Below the pieces are notes generated by a model. That model worked only from the letters and a program-made list of their open reading frames with translations. It was not told the origin of the DNA and did no database searches. Of a stretch of 64,000 nucleotides of DNA, positions 36,911-49,229 are shown in pieces. The translations under genes were made by a program, and so were the position numbers. The DNA comes from Hofstenia miamia (lineage: Eukaryota > Xenacoelomorpha > Acoela): the NCBI GenBank assembly GCA_004352715.1, contig SCFE01000079.1:795599-859598 (forward strand). The letters run 5' to 3'. The first letter of the stretch is position 1. Every line of letters begins with the position of its first letter.

Positions 36911-39900
36911 TCTTTAATTGCAGACGACAATTTCTACAAATCTGTAATATGAATTTACTCTTGTAGAGATGAAAGCAATATAAAACCTGGTGGCTTATTC
37001 CCTTTGGACATAAATGGACAGAATTAGAAAGGCATCTGATATGATGGTGCGTTAATTATTTTGGTTAATTCGATCAAAGACCAAATGTGGAATCTCCTGC
37101 TTCAAAGTAAACGCGATTTATTTTATAGCCAATCAGAAAACAGAGCAAGACGTTTTCCGTGGAATACTTGATTTGTATCTTATGCCGTCGCACAATCAAT
37201 AATACTAGTGTATATTAAACTATCCCGCAACACAATTTTCGTAAATGCAGATTTCTGCTCATAATATGTTTACAAAGACCACACCTGCATAAAGCTGTCA
37301 AGAAAAACAATATTTTGCATGCTACAAGAATCTAAACAGAATGCTCAAGTCAGAAAGATTTAAATGTGATTCCTAAATTTGACGCATTTGTGATTCCTAA
37401 ACATTGATTTGTTGTCAAGATTTTATCTTATTTAAAAGTTAAATTCCAAGTTTGAATCATTATCAGGATTTGGCATTGCAATATTTACTACAAATTTGAA
37501 ACAGTATTTTGGCAATCTCACTCTAATACAATATTATTCTATGTAAAAATAACTCAAATGTATCCGTTCGAATTTAGTAACTTAATCTTAAACAATAATT
37601 ATAATTACATTTCAAATATATCTGTTTGCAACATAAAGTATAACGTTTGAATTGAAGCTAAAGGTTATAGTTGGTACACGGCTCTTATAATCCTTCGTTA
37701 AATTAATGTGAATTCTTTTCATTATTCTAAAAAATCATTTCTATTATAGTTTATTTTGTATTAATGAAATATGAACAATAGTACAGAGTGATAACACATG
37801 GAGATGTCCACCACAAGATCTTTATGAACATCGGTTCAGAGATATGATGGGCTGATCCGGGGCTTGGTCCGATGAATTGCACAAAACTTGGCCGAAATTT
37901 CAAAAACCTTCATTTATTATTGCACAACGGCTCAAGGAAATCAGCCCAAATGCAGTGAATATCATAGAATAATAAACAATGTATTCAAAAATTAGTGAAA
38001 ATATTTAAATTTTAAATTTTATTTGTTGCTTTGCGAATAATTTGATTTTATTTAGCATTTACTGAATAATGATTGTATATGAACAAAAACTTTTATATAA
38101 ACTCCAATTTACACAATAATCCACAGGTCTCAGACCCTTAGTCAATGAAACTTAAAATAATGGGCAAGACCTTGGAAATTTCTTTCATAAATTACAAAAA
38201 TTGCTAAGATATTTAATAACTTACAGAAATTCCTAAGATTTTGCTAAGAATTTGTCAAGTACTTATCACGATTTACAGGAATAATTTGCTAAGATCTTGA
38301 CAAAGTCTTGACAAAAAAATTATCAAGTTCTGCGAGAATGCAGAAAGATATTCTATTAGGAGATTATAGTTATATTACATTAACCTTAATTATTTAATTT
38401 GATTGAATTTATTGAATGAACATCACAACGAATTTGTCAAACATGCAAATATTTCTACTAATATTTGATTGTTATTGCGAGTATCCAAATTAATTTAGGA
38501 ATAATTTATGCACAAATGCAGCATTAACTACAAAGTGCTTTAAAACTAAGAAAAATCAGATTATCTGTATTCTTTTTTATGTTGTCTCGAAAACGATATT
38601 CTGAAATCCAATTAAAATTCGAATATGAAATTTGAATTTCTAAAGTGAAAAATGTTTGCCCATTGTTAAAGTATATATTGAAAGATATTTTCTGCTTAAT
38701 ATGTAATATATATTTCTGAAGTAATAGTTTTTACTGGAATTTCAATACTAAAAAGTATAAGTTGGTTTGAAAATTTCTCCCAATATTGGGCAAGGCATTT
38801 TTCATTCAGGCACATGCAGTGCATTTATCAATTAAAGTTAGTGAGAATTTACTAATTAGGTTTAATATGTTCAACAGTAATTATTTATAATCTAACGAAA
38901 TTTTAAAGTCGTGCAATGCTCTTATTGCATTGCAAAATCTTACAAAAATTAGCAAAATCTTGGCAAGATTTTACTAAATCTTGGTAAATTATGCAACGGA
39001 GTTGTAAGAACTTGCCAAGATCTTACCAAATTCTTATGAAGTTTTTCAATTTTCATTGATTAGGGACAACATTACCTATAAAGTTTTTCAATTTATGCAT
39101 CTCAGTTTCCCACTAAATTTTTCAAAATGCAATTGAACGTCTCCTCTATTGATTATAAGTGAATTTGAAAGTTCAAATAAATTGAAGGAAGGGTATGAAA
39201 TTCATAGCAAGATTTAAGTTGCATGGGCAAAAATAATCCCACTGCACCAAATAGCCAAGGAATTCAAAAGTGGTTGAAAAAATTTGTTGTTGGATCACCG
39301 ACAAGTGTTGATAGCATCAAATTAAAAATCGACAATTTCACTATTAGTATAGCTGAAGATCCGCATTGATTTTTCCATGAATTGTCGCAAATGCATACCA
39401 GTAGACATAGCAAAATTTAAAGGATTCTTACAGAGTATTTTGAGGTGAAGAATGATTGTTCCCGATGAGTTCCTCATCCTCATCAGAACGTTAATGGTAG
39501 CAATTAATATGTAGATTTGACGCCATTTAGAAATTGGTGAAAGTTATATTAAATTTTAAGACTTAATTCCCCGTGAAAGCGTTGATCCAGCACACTAATA
39601 ACTCTGCAGCATGACAATTCCCAACAATATTGTCCTCATAAAACAAGTCCCTTATTCAAGAGACAGAGATATGCTAGACAAATCTATTTCCCTTTTCTAT
39701 AAAAGTAAACAAAAAATGGAATTTTACATTGCAAAAATAATATTAGAATGTACTTTAAGTGCAGGAATAATTTTAATAACGAATTTTCACAAAACATTTA
39801 TAGATGTACCAAAATCTTAGGATTTTTCTAAATTTGCGACTTGTCGACAAAGCGGTTAGTATCTTTAAGGTTACATTAGGCAACTTGGGTTAAATAGGAT

Positions 39901-40807
39901 TTTCTTAAAAACAGCATTATAAATAAATTACTCAAAATGTGTAATATGTGTGAACTATGTTCAAAATTTTGTTGAAAAATTTGAATTTTTTAACTAGCAG
40001 CAAAGAAAACTACATTCTCAAACACGTTTAAAACTTTCGGATATAGGTTGGGTACAGTAAGAAAGTAATTTTCGAATGAGAGATGCGGGAATAAAAAATT
40101 GCAATGTTTGAATGTTGTTTACTGAAAAAGTAAGTTCCACATTGTAAATGAAGCTGCTTTACCTAACCAAAGCCTTGGTGTCTGATTAATCATATCAAGA
40201 AAAATTATTAGTTAACCACTACTTTTTGAGCTACCATCAATGGTAGTGGGTGTTAAATAACTTTTATTTTCGAGCCATCTTTTGCTCTGCTAACTTAACA
40301 AGGAGGGAAAATTGCTTACTCTCAGCACGATAGACAGCATCCCATAATGCTAACATAAATAATTTCTAACAATCAATTTTTATATGCGATTACCACGATA
40401 TGAAATGTTTCTGAAAAAAGTTGATGAAAGTGGCGAAAAAATAATCGAAGCTAGTAGAGACGACTTTCAGCATTTTTAAAAATGATATGTTGGATTTTGT
40501 TATGATATATTTTATTAATTGCTCCTCCGTAAATATATGTTTTGTCGTAGTGCATAAATACATTTTGACCACAATGTATATTGAAAATTTATATACCGGT
40601 ATTTTGAGATATCACACAAAAATATATTTTGATAATTCAACAGCAATTGCTACTGGCACAATAAAGATGTCCATTGAACGAAATCAAATAATAACAATAA
40701 ATAGGTATAATTTTTCCCCCGTTATATTTTAGGAGCATGCAATCTCGTCGACACCGCAGCTGCAATAAGTAACTTTAACGACATATTATAATTCTATAGA
40801 TACATAC
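36399..40807. repeat. 4.4-kb duplicated segment, copy 2
   Basis: Direct copy of 30989-35397. Past 40807 the sequence continues uninterrupted (CTCCTCAAGAATAGACC...), so this copy carries the true right flank, while copy 1 carries the left flank. That arrangement is expected when two haplotype contigs overlap and are placed end to end. Confidence 0.95.
38135..39065. repeat. Second copy of the inverted-repeat element
   Basis: Lies inside copy 2 of the 4.4-kb segment; same description as 32725-33655. Confidence 0.45.
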
Positions 40808-41195
40808 TCCTCAAGAATAGACCACTTTTTCGAATCAAGTAGTCAAAATATTAATATATTGTGGCATAGGGTACTGGTTGTTTATCAGCCAGTGCAAGTG
40901 TTTTCGAATTAAGCTTGTTATTTGTAAATATGTTTATAACGCACTGTATATAAGACTATGAAATACTTGTAAATAGAGAACAGTTTTAGGTATGTTCTAT
41001 TAGCAAGCTGCTTTACATTTATTCCAGCGATGTTGCAATATCTAAAGTAATCCACAAAAACTTATCCAATCATAGGCCCCTCTTCACATCCTTCAAGGAC
41101 GAAGAGGATAAAGACCAGGAGTCTGGAGGATGCGAACATTTAGTATAGAAAATGGAAGTGACGAGCTTGCTTAGCTGGTCAAATCCTCCTTGAAT
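40808..41195. other. No recognised gene
   Basis: Unique sequence between the duplicated segment and the LINE relic. Nothing supportable seen. Confidence 0.4.
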
Positions 41196-41199
41196 GATA

Positions 41200-43275
41200 G
41201 TAACCATGAGAAAATTGAATCCAAGTGGCTTTATATGAAATCATCCGTCAAAAATTATTTATGAAAAAACAAAGGAAATTGGAAGTAATCACTTTTTAGG
41301 CTAAGACGTTATGAGAATCAACTTTCTTTCCTAAATGAGGACATATATTACTATAATGAGGTAAAGGAGGCATATGAGACCGCCATAAATAGCATCCATG
41401 CAGAAAACTCAAAAGACCAGCTAGAATATGCCCAGGACAATGAGTATGAAATTGACGAGGACAAACCCCAAGAACATGAAATCTTTCATTAAAAACTCCA
41501 TGAAAAGCCTAAGAATAGATGAAGTTAAGATCAACGAAAATGAAACACCCACAAACCAGAATCATATCATTAATGTATTTACCAATTTTTATTGAAAACT
41601 GTATAGAAAGCAGGTATCACTGCCACCTAATATAAACCTGGAATATCCATTAATTAATGAAGAGGACGTACATGAAACGGATAAAAAAATCACTACAAAT
41701 GAAATCAATGATGACATCAACAGACTAAAGAACTACCCTGGTATTAATGGTTTAAATGCAAACTTTTATAAAACTTAATTCCATATATAAAGCTTTTTAT
41801 TAATTATATTTTCGTGTATGGCAATATAGTTAAAGGCCTTACAAATGCACTTATAAAACTCCTACCGAATAAAGATTTAAGTGTACCAAAAAAGATAAAG
41901 ATTTAAGTGTACCAAAATCGTGGCGACCAATCTCTCTTCTAAATATGGTTTTAAAAATAATTTCTCATTTATTGAATGGCCGCATAAGCCTAATTGGAGA
42001 TAAATACATAGCCAATAACCAAACAGGTTTCATCAAGGGCAGGAGAGGTGCATTAAACATGTGCACACTGCAATGCATTACTGACATCTGCAGCACCAAC
42101 CAACTTGATTTAGGAATCAACAAAATCGATTTCAATAGAGCTTATGACTCTGCAAGCCACGACGTCATCTTAAATACTCTAAGCATAATGGGTTTTCCCA
42201 CCCAACCCCCACCCTCTCCACTATGATCTTGAATCTAATTAAAGCTTTATTTAAAAAACAGTTCATTTTTGCTTAACTTGACGGATTTTTATCCCGAGAA
42301 ATTAAGATCAAATAGGTATTCGTTAAGTCTGTACTTTATCTTGCATGCTATTTAATTTTGCCATAGGCCCTTTTTAGGTGCAGTACAATCAAATTTTTTA
42401 GTTGGTATTTACCACAAGGACGTTACAGTACATTACTTGGCCTTTGATGATGACATTACCATCTTTCTCCCATCGCAAACAAATCTCAGGCAAGTATTTC
42501 ACCTAATATATGAATTTAGAAAAATATGTGGCCTGCCCATAAATAACTCAGAAAGGCTGTTAATTAGGAGGTCGAGTGCATTGTAAATAACACCAGTATC
42601 AATCTACTAGGTATAGAATTAAGAAGTGCGGGACCATATAACTTTGATTTAGTTTTTTTAAAGTTTTCCCTAAATATTTCAGGAATATATCAGGAGTGTG
42701 GTATATGGCGGCAGTGGGAATGTCCCAGAAATATTTTCATTGGGTGACAGAAAACTAGGTAGAAGGAATTGGAAGAAATAATTTTTAGCATCGCTATAGT
42801 CATTCAAATTATGAATTATTTTTCAGTTGCTCTCAATTACTACACTTTATACTTTTCTTGCCTCGTCAGGTCTTACTGAAATTCTTTATTCATAATTATA
42901 TTTATAATTATCAATGCTGACTTACAGTTGGCAAAAATGCAATTATTTGTAATCTTAAACCAACTAATCTTTTAATTACCAAAGTGTAAAGATATAATTG
43001 GAACATTCTTGGAGTGTTCATTGCTGCGGGGGACCCAACTGTTGAATTTTATCACAAACCGCAAGATGTCACCGTATGGGAAGTCCAAGGTCATTAACGT
43101 TTTACTCCTCACAAAATTAGCCTACCAACTGCAATGTTTCCCATCAATTAGAGTAATATGCTGCAAGCAGTAATAAATGAAGCCATGTGGAAGAACCGCG
43201 ATCACACTCGGCCACCAAAGTTCTGTATTGCAATTACAACAATGGAGGAATCCAGGTTTGCAGTAAAGACTTATC
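41200..43275 (+). mobile_element. L1/Tx1-type LINE relic (ORF2 RT region)
   Basis: Plus-strand translations in broken frames give the LINE ORF2 layout in order: RLRRYENQLSFLNED and YYNEVKEAYETAINSI (about 41300-41395, linker helix); ITTNEINDDINRLKNYPGIN (about 41690-41745); WRPISLLN (41921) running into NNQTGFIKGRRGALNMC and KIDFNRAYDSASHD (42121); AFDDDITIFLPSQTNL (42440, the YADD-like catalytic box as FDDD); INLLGIELRSAG (about 42602); WNILGVFIAAGDP (about 42999); GKSKVINVLLLTKLAYQLQ; and YNNGGIQVCSKD (about 43225). The endonuclease N-terminal domain is absent. Many stops, frame changes, a short local duplication near 41872-41920 and an apparent insertion at about 42655-42960 show it is old and inactive. 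Confidence 0.8.
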
Positions 43276-43279
43276 GTTT

Positions 43280-43805
43280 GTTCTTTTTTCTTTTTCTTCT
43301 ATAAAGTTTGTTGTAAATTGTACTCATTGAGGTACATTAAGGATGTCAAAAATACCTTTACTCAAATATTGCCAAAAGTGAAATGTGGTGAGATATAATG
43401 TTAACTAATGAATTTTGCCAGTTGCCTTGTGCATAGTACGTCGATTTTTTGCAAAGTGCCACCAATTTGTCTAAAAATAATTTACAAGAAGGCATTAAAT
43501 AAACCAGATGTCCATAGCAAGGTTATAAACTTGATTTAGATATAAGCTAGCTTGTGTTTCAATGTTACAGTATTGGGAAATAGTAATTTCTGCATTTTAT
43601 GCACCAATCAGTGTAACTTCTCACATATATAGTAATTGGTTAAGTGCAAAACCAGTTTACACATCATAAATGCAAATAATTTTCATGATGCCTCCTTTCA
43701 AACCAGGGTGCATTTTGATATTTGAGTTAGACCGTCGACATAATTGTCCAGCATTGCCAAGATGTTCCGGATTTGACCTAATACTGCAATTAACATTTCT
43801 GAATA
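43280..43805. other. No recognised gene
   Basis: AT-rich DNA following the LINE. Nothing supportable seen. Confidence 0.4.
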
Positions 43806-43810
43806 TCATT

Positions 43811-44160
43811 CAGGGTGGTTACGGGTCAACTCGTCCGACAGTGAAGTGAAAAATTCGACGGGTGGAATTGCTCAGCACTCTTCGACAAATCGGGTCACGG
43901 GTCGTTCATAATTGTTAGGGAGGAAGAACACTAACAGAATTAAGGAATATAAGAAGTCAAGCCCTCCAATCTTTAAAATTCCTAAATACCAAAAGATTCT
44001 AATTATACTTGTATTTTTTATTGATTTTGTCTTGTTTCAATGATGCTTTTATGCTAAAACATTTTTGCGCGTATTATACTATTAATCCTTTTTTGATTGG
44101 TTTAGGGTACGGATCATTGTTGGACAGGCCAAGTCGGGTCACAGGTAAAAAATTGAACAC
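43811..44160. repeat. GGGTCGGGTC-type repeat fragment, possibly hAT-related
   Basis: Starts CAGGGTGGTTACGGGTCAAC and ends near CCAAGTCGGGTCACAGG, with GGGTC/GACCC motifs clustered at both ends. Similar motif clusters occur at about 54775-54835 and 57000-57055. The CAGGG start and motif clustering recall non-autonomous hAT elements, but no partner terminus or target duplication was found. Confidence 0.35.
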
Positions 44161-44389
44161 ATTTCATGCTCAATATTAGAGTTCAAAATGTCTTAATCCA
44201 GGTGAACTACCATCATCTTCATTACTTGAATCTTGAATCATGATTGAAAGAGCTTCATCTCCAACTTCCTCAACTGTTTACAAGCAACATTAGAGATTTG
44301 AAAGGAGAGTTGCATGTATGCAATGTAAGATATAAAATGATTTGACATAATACAGTATTCTTAATATTTGTTAGATCAAATAACTTGGG

Positions 44390-44620
44390 GTTACGAGAAG
44401 TCACCCCATATGGCGATAATCATAGAAATGCAGATAATATTGTAAATAAAGCTGCTAAGCATTGATGCTATTTAGCATTATTAGGCATTTACGTTGATAT
44501 AAAATGTCATAAGTTTTTGTCAGTTTACCGGAATTTTCCGTCTTTCAGCAACGTAATTAAAGACTGTGGGGTGACAGAAACACCCCAGCGACGTAGAACG
44601 GTTAAGGTATTATTCTTTTT
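44390..44620. repeat. GGGGT-motif repeat fragment
   Basis: Contains CTTGGGGTTACGAGAAG with CACCCC at the left and GTGGGGTGACAGAAACACCC plus CAGCGACGTAGAACGGTTAA at the right, on an AT-rich background. A TTAA lies at the right border, as in piggyBac-type insertions, but the left side lacks one. Confidence 0.25.
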
Positions 44621-44895
44621 TGTGTGTTAATACTCCATTAATTGTTGTTGTAAATAGTTGCACACATAGTATATACATGTTCTGTCTGGTTGAGGCGTGT
44701 GGTGGTTTTTTAGTACTATAATGAAAAGGACTGCTTGGACTGTAAATAGCTTTGTACTATTCTAGAATCCAAGAAAAAGAGAATTAGTCCTTATTCTGTG
44801 TACACCTTTTTGTGTAGAAATAAAAAAACTAAGTTTTTTGCAATAAGCTATTGATCTTCAATATATGCATCTTTGCCAAAGATAGATGTTGGCCA

Positions 44896-46184
44896 CATAG
44901 GCGGCTCGTGAGTGTAAGCAAGGCAAGCAGTGCTTGCCCAATAATTCTTTAATAGATGAATTTCATTCTTAATTGTATGAATTTATATCTATACAATTGT
45001 ACAAATCGTAAATACTTAGTTTGCGTTAAAACAACATTCATTACGATTTTCTTTAAAAATAATTAAATGATTGCGCCACAGCAAGCAGACGGCTTAATGC
45101 TGTACCTACGCTCGCTCAAGCGATTAAATTATATCCGTTTTCTTCATCTCATTGCGCGAAGATTTAGCTAGCAAGGCAAGCAGTCCGTTCATTGCTTCAC
45201 ATTGATCGAAACACTGTTGTGCTGTTGTAAAAGAATCAGGCAAAATATTTTCGTTCCATACAATATCCCAAAACTAAAAATGATATTTAAATATAAATCC
45301 GAAACATTGCTNNNNNNNNNNNNNNNNNNNNNNNNNNNNNNNNNNNNNNNNNNNNNNNNNNNNNNNNNNNNNNNNNNNNNNNNNNNNNNNNNNNNNNNNN
45401 NNNNNNNNNNNNNNNNGATATTTAAATATAAATCCGAAACATTGCTCTATTCAAGCAGTGCCGGAAACAGAATATATTTGAGCATGCTCCAATCTGGGAT
45501 AATGACTTTTTCGCATTTTTATTATCTTTGTACAAATTCTTAAATAAGAATACGATAGCCATTTGTATTTCTTTGACAGAAATGTTGAAAATTTTTTCTA
45601 CTAATGTGCAACCAATTTTTTCAAAAATCAAATGAAACTAGGATAATTTAAGAAAGACATATTTTTATATAAATTGGATGCATATGCATATGCACTCAAA
45701 TGGAGGCCAGTTTCAAATCCCTATGCAAATGCTGTTTTATAGAAGAATTAAGTTTTAAAAACTTTGAGCAATTTAAAAGTGCTCTAAATTTCCACTCTAA
45801 TTTTCATAATCTTGAAAAACTTTGTAATTAATCTCAAGTTAATCCATAAAATTCGTATTCGATATTTTGAAATGCATGATTTGTCGACTTCCTTAGGTAA
45901 AATGATTATTTTCAGTTTTAAAGCAAATTTAAACAAATTCAAGAGTAACTGATTAGAGGAGCAAAAACTAAAGAAATTATTAGCAATTTTTCTTGAAAAT
46001 GTTTTACTAAATGAACTGCAGGACTAATCTTATTTTTATAATAATAATATTACAAATATCTTTTTGAAAAAATCGCCTTCCGTATTTCACATATAAATAT
46101 ATTTTTCATGGTATATTATTTATACTAGTTTGGTTGCTTAAAAATATTTGCTTGACAAACTTTTGAAAGCACGAGCCGCCACTG
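44896..46184. mobile_element. Non-autonomous hAT transposon with perfect 8-bp target duplication
   Basis: The left terminus is CATAGGCGGCTCGTG (44896-44910). The reverse complement of the right terminus is CAGTGGCGGCTCGTG (46170-46184), so the 15-bp ends match at 13 positions. The element is flanked on both sides by GTTGGCCA (44888-44895 and 46185-46192), a perfect 8-bp target-site duplication, the hallmark of hAT transposition. The left end contains GGCAAGCAGTGCTTGCC, a short inverted motif. No transposase domain is readable in about 1.29 kb, so it was probably mobilised in trans. It contains the N gap 45312-45416. Confidence 0.9.
45312..45416. other. Assembly gap (105 N), flanks overlap
   Basis: The roughly 29 bases starting GATATTTAAATATAAATCCG occur both just before and just after the N run, so the contig ends probably overlap and the gap is likely spurious. 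Confidence 0.95.
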
Positions 46185-46194
46185 GTTGGCCATG

Positions 46195-47700
46195 GATGAT
46201 TGGTCTGAGCCAGGGGTGAAAATGTGGCCAATGTTAAAAAAAATACTATTGCGAAGCAGTAGACGGAAGTCAAATCTATTTCAGTGAATGTTATATAGCT
46301 TATGAGAATGCGTTTAAAAATATAATTTGCATTTTGAAATTAGCGTTAATTTCAGTGTGTACTTTTTATCAGAAGTTTATAAAAAATTGAAGTACGTTTT
46401 TTGTAAGGATTATATAAATGCTCTAAAATGAATTTAATTTGCATGAATTTAAATGGCCCAGTCGTGATTGTTCCTAAAAAATCGACACATGTTTATCTGT
46501 GATCCTTATTCTGTATTTATTTTTTGTGGATAAGCATCTTAAGTGCAAGAGTAAAATAACAGATGGCAAAGATTTTTTACCAACCCACGATGCAGTTCGA
46601 CTAAACCTGCAGACAGCCAAGATACATAATTTAATGAAATGCTGCTTTTAAAAATCATTTTGTTGGTTTTTGTTAAAAAATTATACAAATATCCAATCAC
46701 AAATGCTATATATATATTTTGAAATATTAAGGTTTGAATGAAAATTTATAAAAATTTACAATTTTAATGAATAGTTTGTAGACAGTTTATTAATTGCCGT
46801 AAATTGTTTTTACATTTAGTTTGTTGTAATTTATAAATAATTGATCGAAGTTGATCTGAACCCATGAAAATAAGAGGGCATTAAGGGTACAATTTATGGA
46901 GCATCAACTGTATTTGTAAGAGGAACTGCGTAATACTTATATATCCCAACAATGAAAATTTGCTATTTTTAAGTTTCTATATGAAAGAACTCCTTCATTA
47001 TTAGTAAATGAAGCCTTACATTTACTGTATTTTTTAATTCAAATTTTAAAAGTACTTTGAGGAAATTTACGAAAAAATATGATTCAAGAAAAATACTTCA
47101 AATTTGTAATTTTCCTTTCGCGACAAAAATATATTCGAGTATTTAGTTATCAAATATAAATGTGTGTCCAAAAATTATCTTCATTATATCACAATGACCT
47201 TTATTATTAGTATAAAATTATATCATTTAATTAATTCCTTCTTTTGCTTGACCTCAAAAGATAAGAAAGCACTAATTTTACTTCCATCCAATACATAATA
47301 GAATCAATAATCACGTGGATAAAATAAGCAATTGCATTCAGAAAAACTATTTTATTTTAGAGGAGATTTTTTCAATCTTGTAGGCTGCTAACATTGTATA
47401 TAAATTTATTTTTAGAAATAAAGAATAAAGTGAATTTTTATTGAAAACGAATATAATTTTCAGATTTGTTCAATATCTGTGATAGTTCCTCAAAAAATTA
47501 TTAAACGCGTATAACTCAGAAACTATAATGAAGACATTTAAAATCAGAAAGATAGAAAATTGTCTCTTCTTTCAATTTCGACTTAAATTCACGACCTGGC
47601 TCTGTCCCGTCCAGGTGCGCCTCAGCCCGGGCGCACACATCAAGGAAATGTTACGTTAAAAGAAAATGACCATCGCCCATTATCCATTATATTTTTTCAG
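46195..47700. other. AT-rich DNA without recognised gene
   Basis: No coding region or element end supported. A GC-richer patch at about 47590-47640 (CGTCCAGGTGCGCCTCAGCC) precedes family B copy 4 and may be part of it. Confidence 0.45.
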
Positions 47701-47714
47701 CTTAATCAAATTCC

Positions 47715-48050
47715 CCCCGCTAAAACCTCTGCCGCTAGGACGGGACTCACACAGGTTTTATTAAGAAAATAAAATTTTTCAAGGTAGTTGTTTTTTGAAT
47801 AGACATTAGACAGCCTCTAAAGACTAGGTCTTCAAAGAATTTGGATATTTTTTCAAAAATCGAATGTCATTAAAAATTATATTTTCATGTAGTTCGGGAA
47901 CAAATCTTCCTCAATGCGAGGACTGGCCCAAGCCCCATAGATGTATCCGTGCAAAAGGTTTTCAATATTTCTCAACAGGCTTTAATAGAATTGTTCAAGA
48001 ATGAAAACAAATAGCTTTGTTACTTAAAAGTAACTCTAGGAGACGATATT
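47715..48050 (+). repeat. Dispersed repeat family B, copy 4
   Basis: Diverged copy: AAGGTAGTTG, GACATTAGACAGCCTC, TTTTCATGTAGTTCGGG, TGTATCCGTGCAAAAGG and CAACAGGCTTTAATAGAATT in the same order as the other copies. Confidence 0.55.
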
Positions 48051-48059
48051 CAAGTTTCT

Positions 48060-48965
48060 AATAATTTTCAATAGTTGAAATTTTCATAATTTTAGGAAAT
48101 TGGGAATGATAAATATATGGATTTGCATTAAAGTTTTCAAATTTTTATAAGAATATATCTATAATTAGCAAATTTCACAGTTTGTGTTATACAAAGCATA
48201 CATAGGTGTATAGCATGTTTCTTAAAAGGGGCGGCGGTTCATAGATGCTTGCACTAGACATTTTTCCGGAATAAATTTCCATAATTTTGCTAATACCTGT
48301 AATACAGAACAAAAAATATATGTCTATGGGAAATGTACATCTATTCATAAATTATATGCTTGTATTGCAATTCTTACAATGATAAAGGTCCATTGTAATA
48401 AATGTATACAACAACGAAATGTTGCCGTTATTTTAATATATGAAACACATAGATTTACGAAATTCAGTTGCAAGACCCAAATAGAATGTGATATGCTACT
48501 ATTGCCATCAGAATATATTGAGCTGCCCAACCTGCCCCACAGAAATTGTGCCCTGCCCTATATTCATGTGCTGACATCAGAATTGGAATCGGGCGAGAAA
48601 TTCAAAGCTAATGCCAGTAAATTGCCGACAACACTTAGTACCACCCGGTCGATTTCTGGTCAGTAAATTGTATACTTTCTCTTTGGATTTTTATATATAT
48701 ATACAGCAAAATGCAAATTTTTATATTTTCTATATATTGATTCTATGTTTAACTTTAATAATTATTTCGTTTTCAGTGAATTTAAATATTGAATTCTTTA
48801 GTTGCCTTAACTAGCTTCTATATGTATGATAATTAAAATATATAAAACCAAATGTAGCGTTATAAATAATTATTATGGATTAAATTATTGTGGTACTTAG
48901 ATTGAAAAAAAATTAGTAACTAAATAAACGTGTAATTTTCTTTCCGTTGAAACCAAGCTTCTCTA
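48060..48965. other. No supported gene
   Basis: The longest open stretch is 48379-48666 (plus strand, 95 codons). It starts MIKVHCNKCIQQRNVAVILI, but no cysteine pattern continues and part of it (CTGCCCAACCTGCCCCAC) resembles the repeat ends near 50150. I do not call it a gene. Confidence 0.35.
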
Positions 48966-48972
48966 GTAGAAC

Positions 48973-49190
48973 CAGACTTGTCAACGAGCAGCAATTTTTA
49001 AGATCGGCTTGTTTTACTTTTGGGTATTTTCTGCACGGCTCGCCACATACAACCTTTCAATGAGGCTCGCTTTAGCTCGGTAATTTTTTTAAAAAATATT
49101 AGGCTTTCAGAATTTTTTACGTAGCTTTTCCTAATATTTATTAAACATATTAAAATAATCACATTAACAAGCAGAACTAGAAATTTAGAA
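48973..49190 (+). mobile_element. hAT-like MITE, partial copy (family of 9667-9972)
   Basis: Starts CAGACTTGTCAACGAGCAGC and then, after about 50 bp not in the other copy, matches it through GGCTCGCCACATA, TTTCAATGAGGCTCG, TTTAGCTCGGTA and CTTTTCCTAAT. The right terminus is missing. Confidence 0.6.
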
Positions 49191-49229
49191 ATATACATGA
49201 TGCTAATGAAAATAGAAATATATTTTCAA

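Noticed and set aside
44390-44620. piggyBac-type MITE
   Set aside because: The right side has TTAA and a GGGGTG-rich end, but no matching TTAA or inverted end was found on the left; kept only as a repeat fragment.
48379-48666. 95-codon plus-strand frame beginning MIKVHCNKCIQ
   Set aside because: A single Cys-x2-Cys does not make a zinc finger here, and part of the frame looks like a repeat end.
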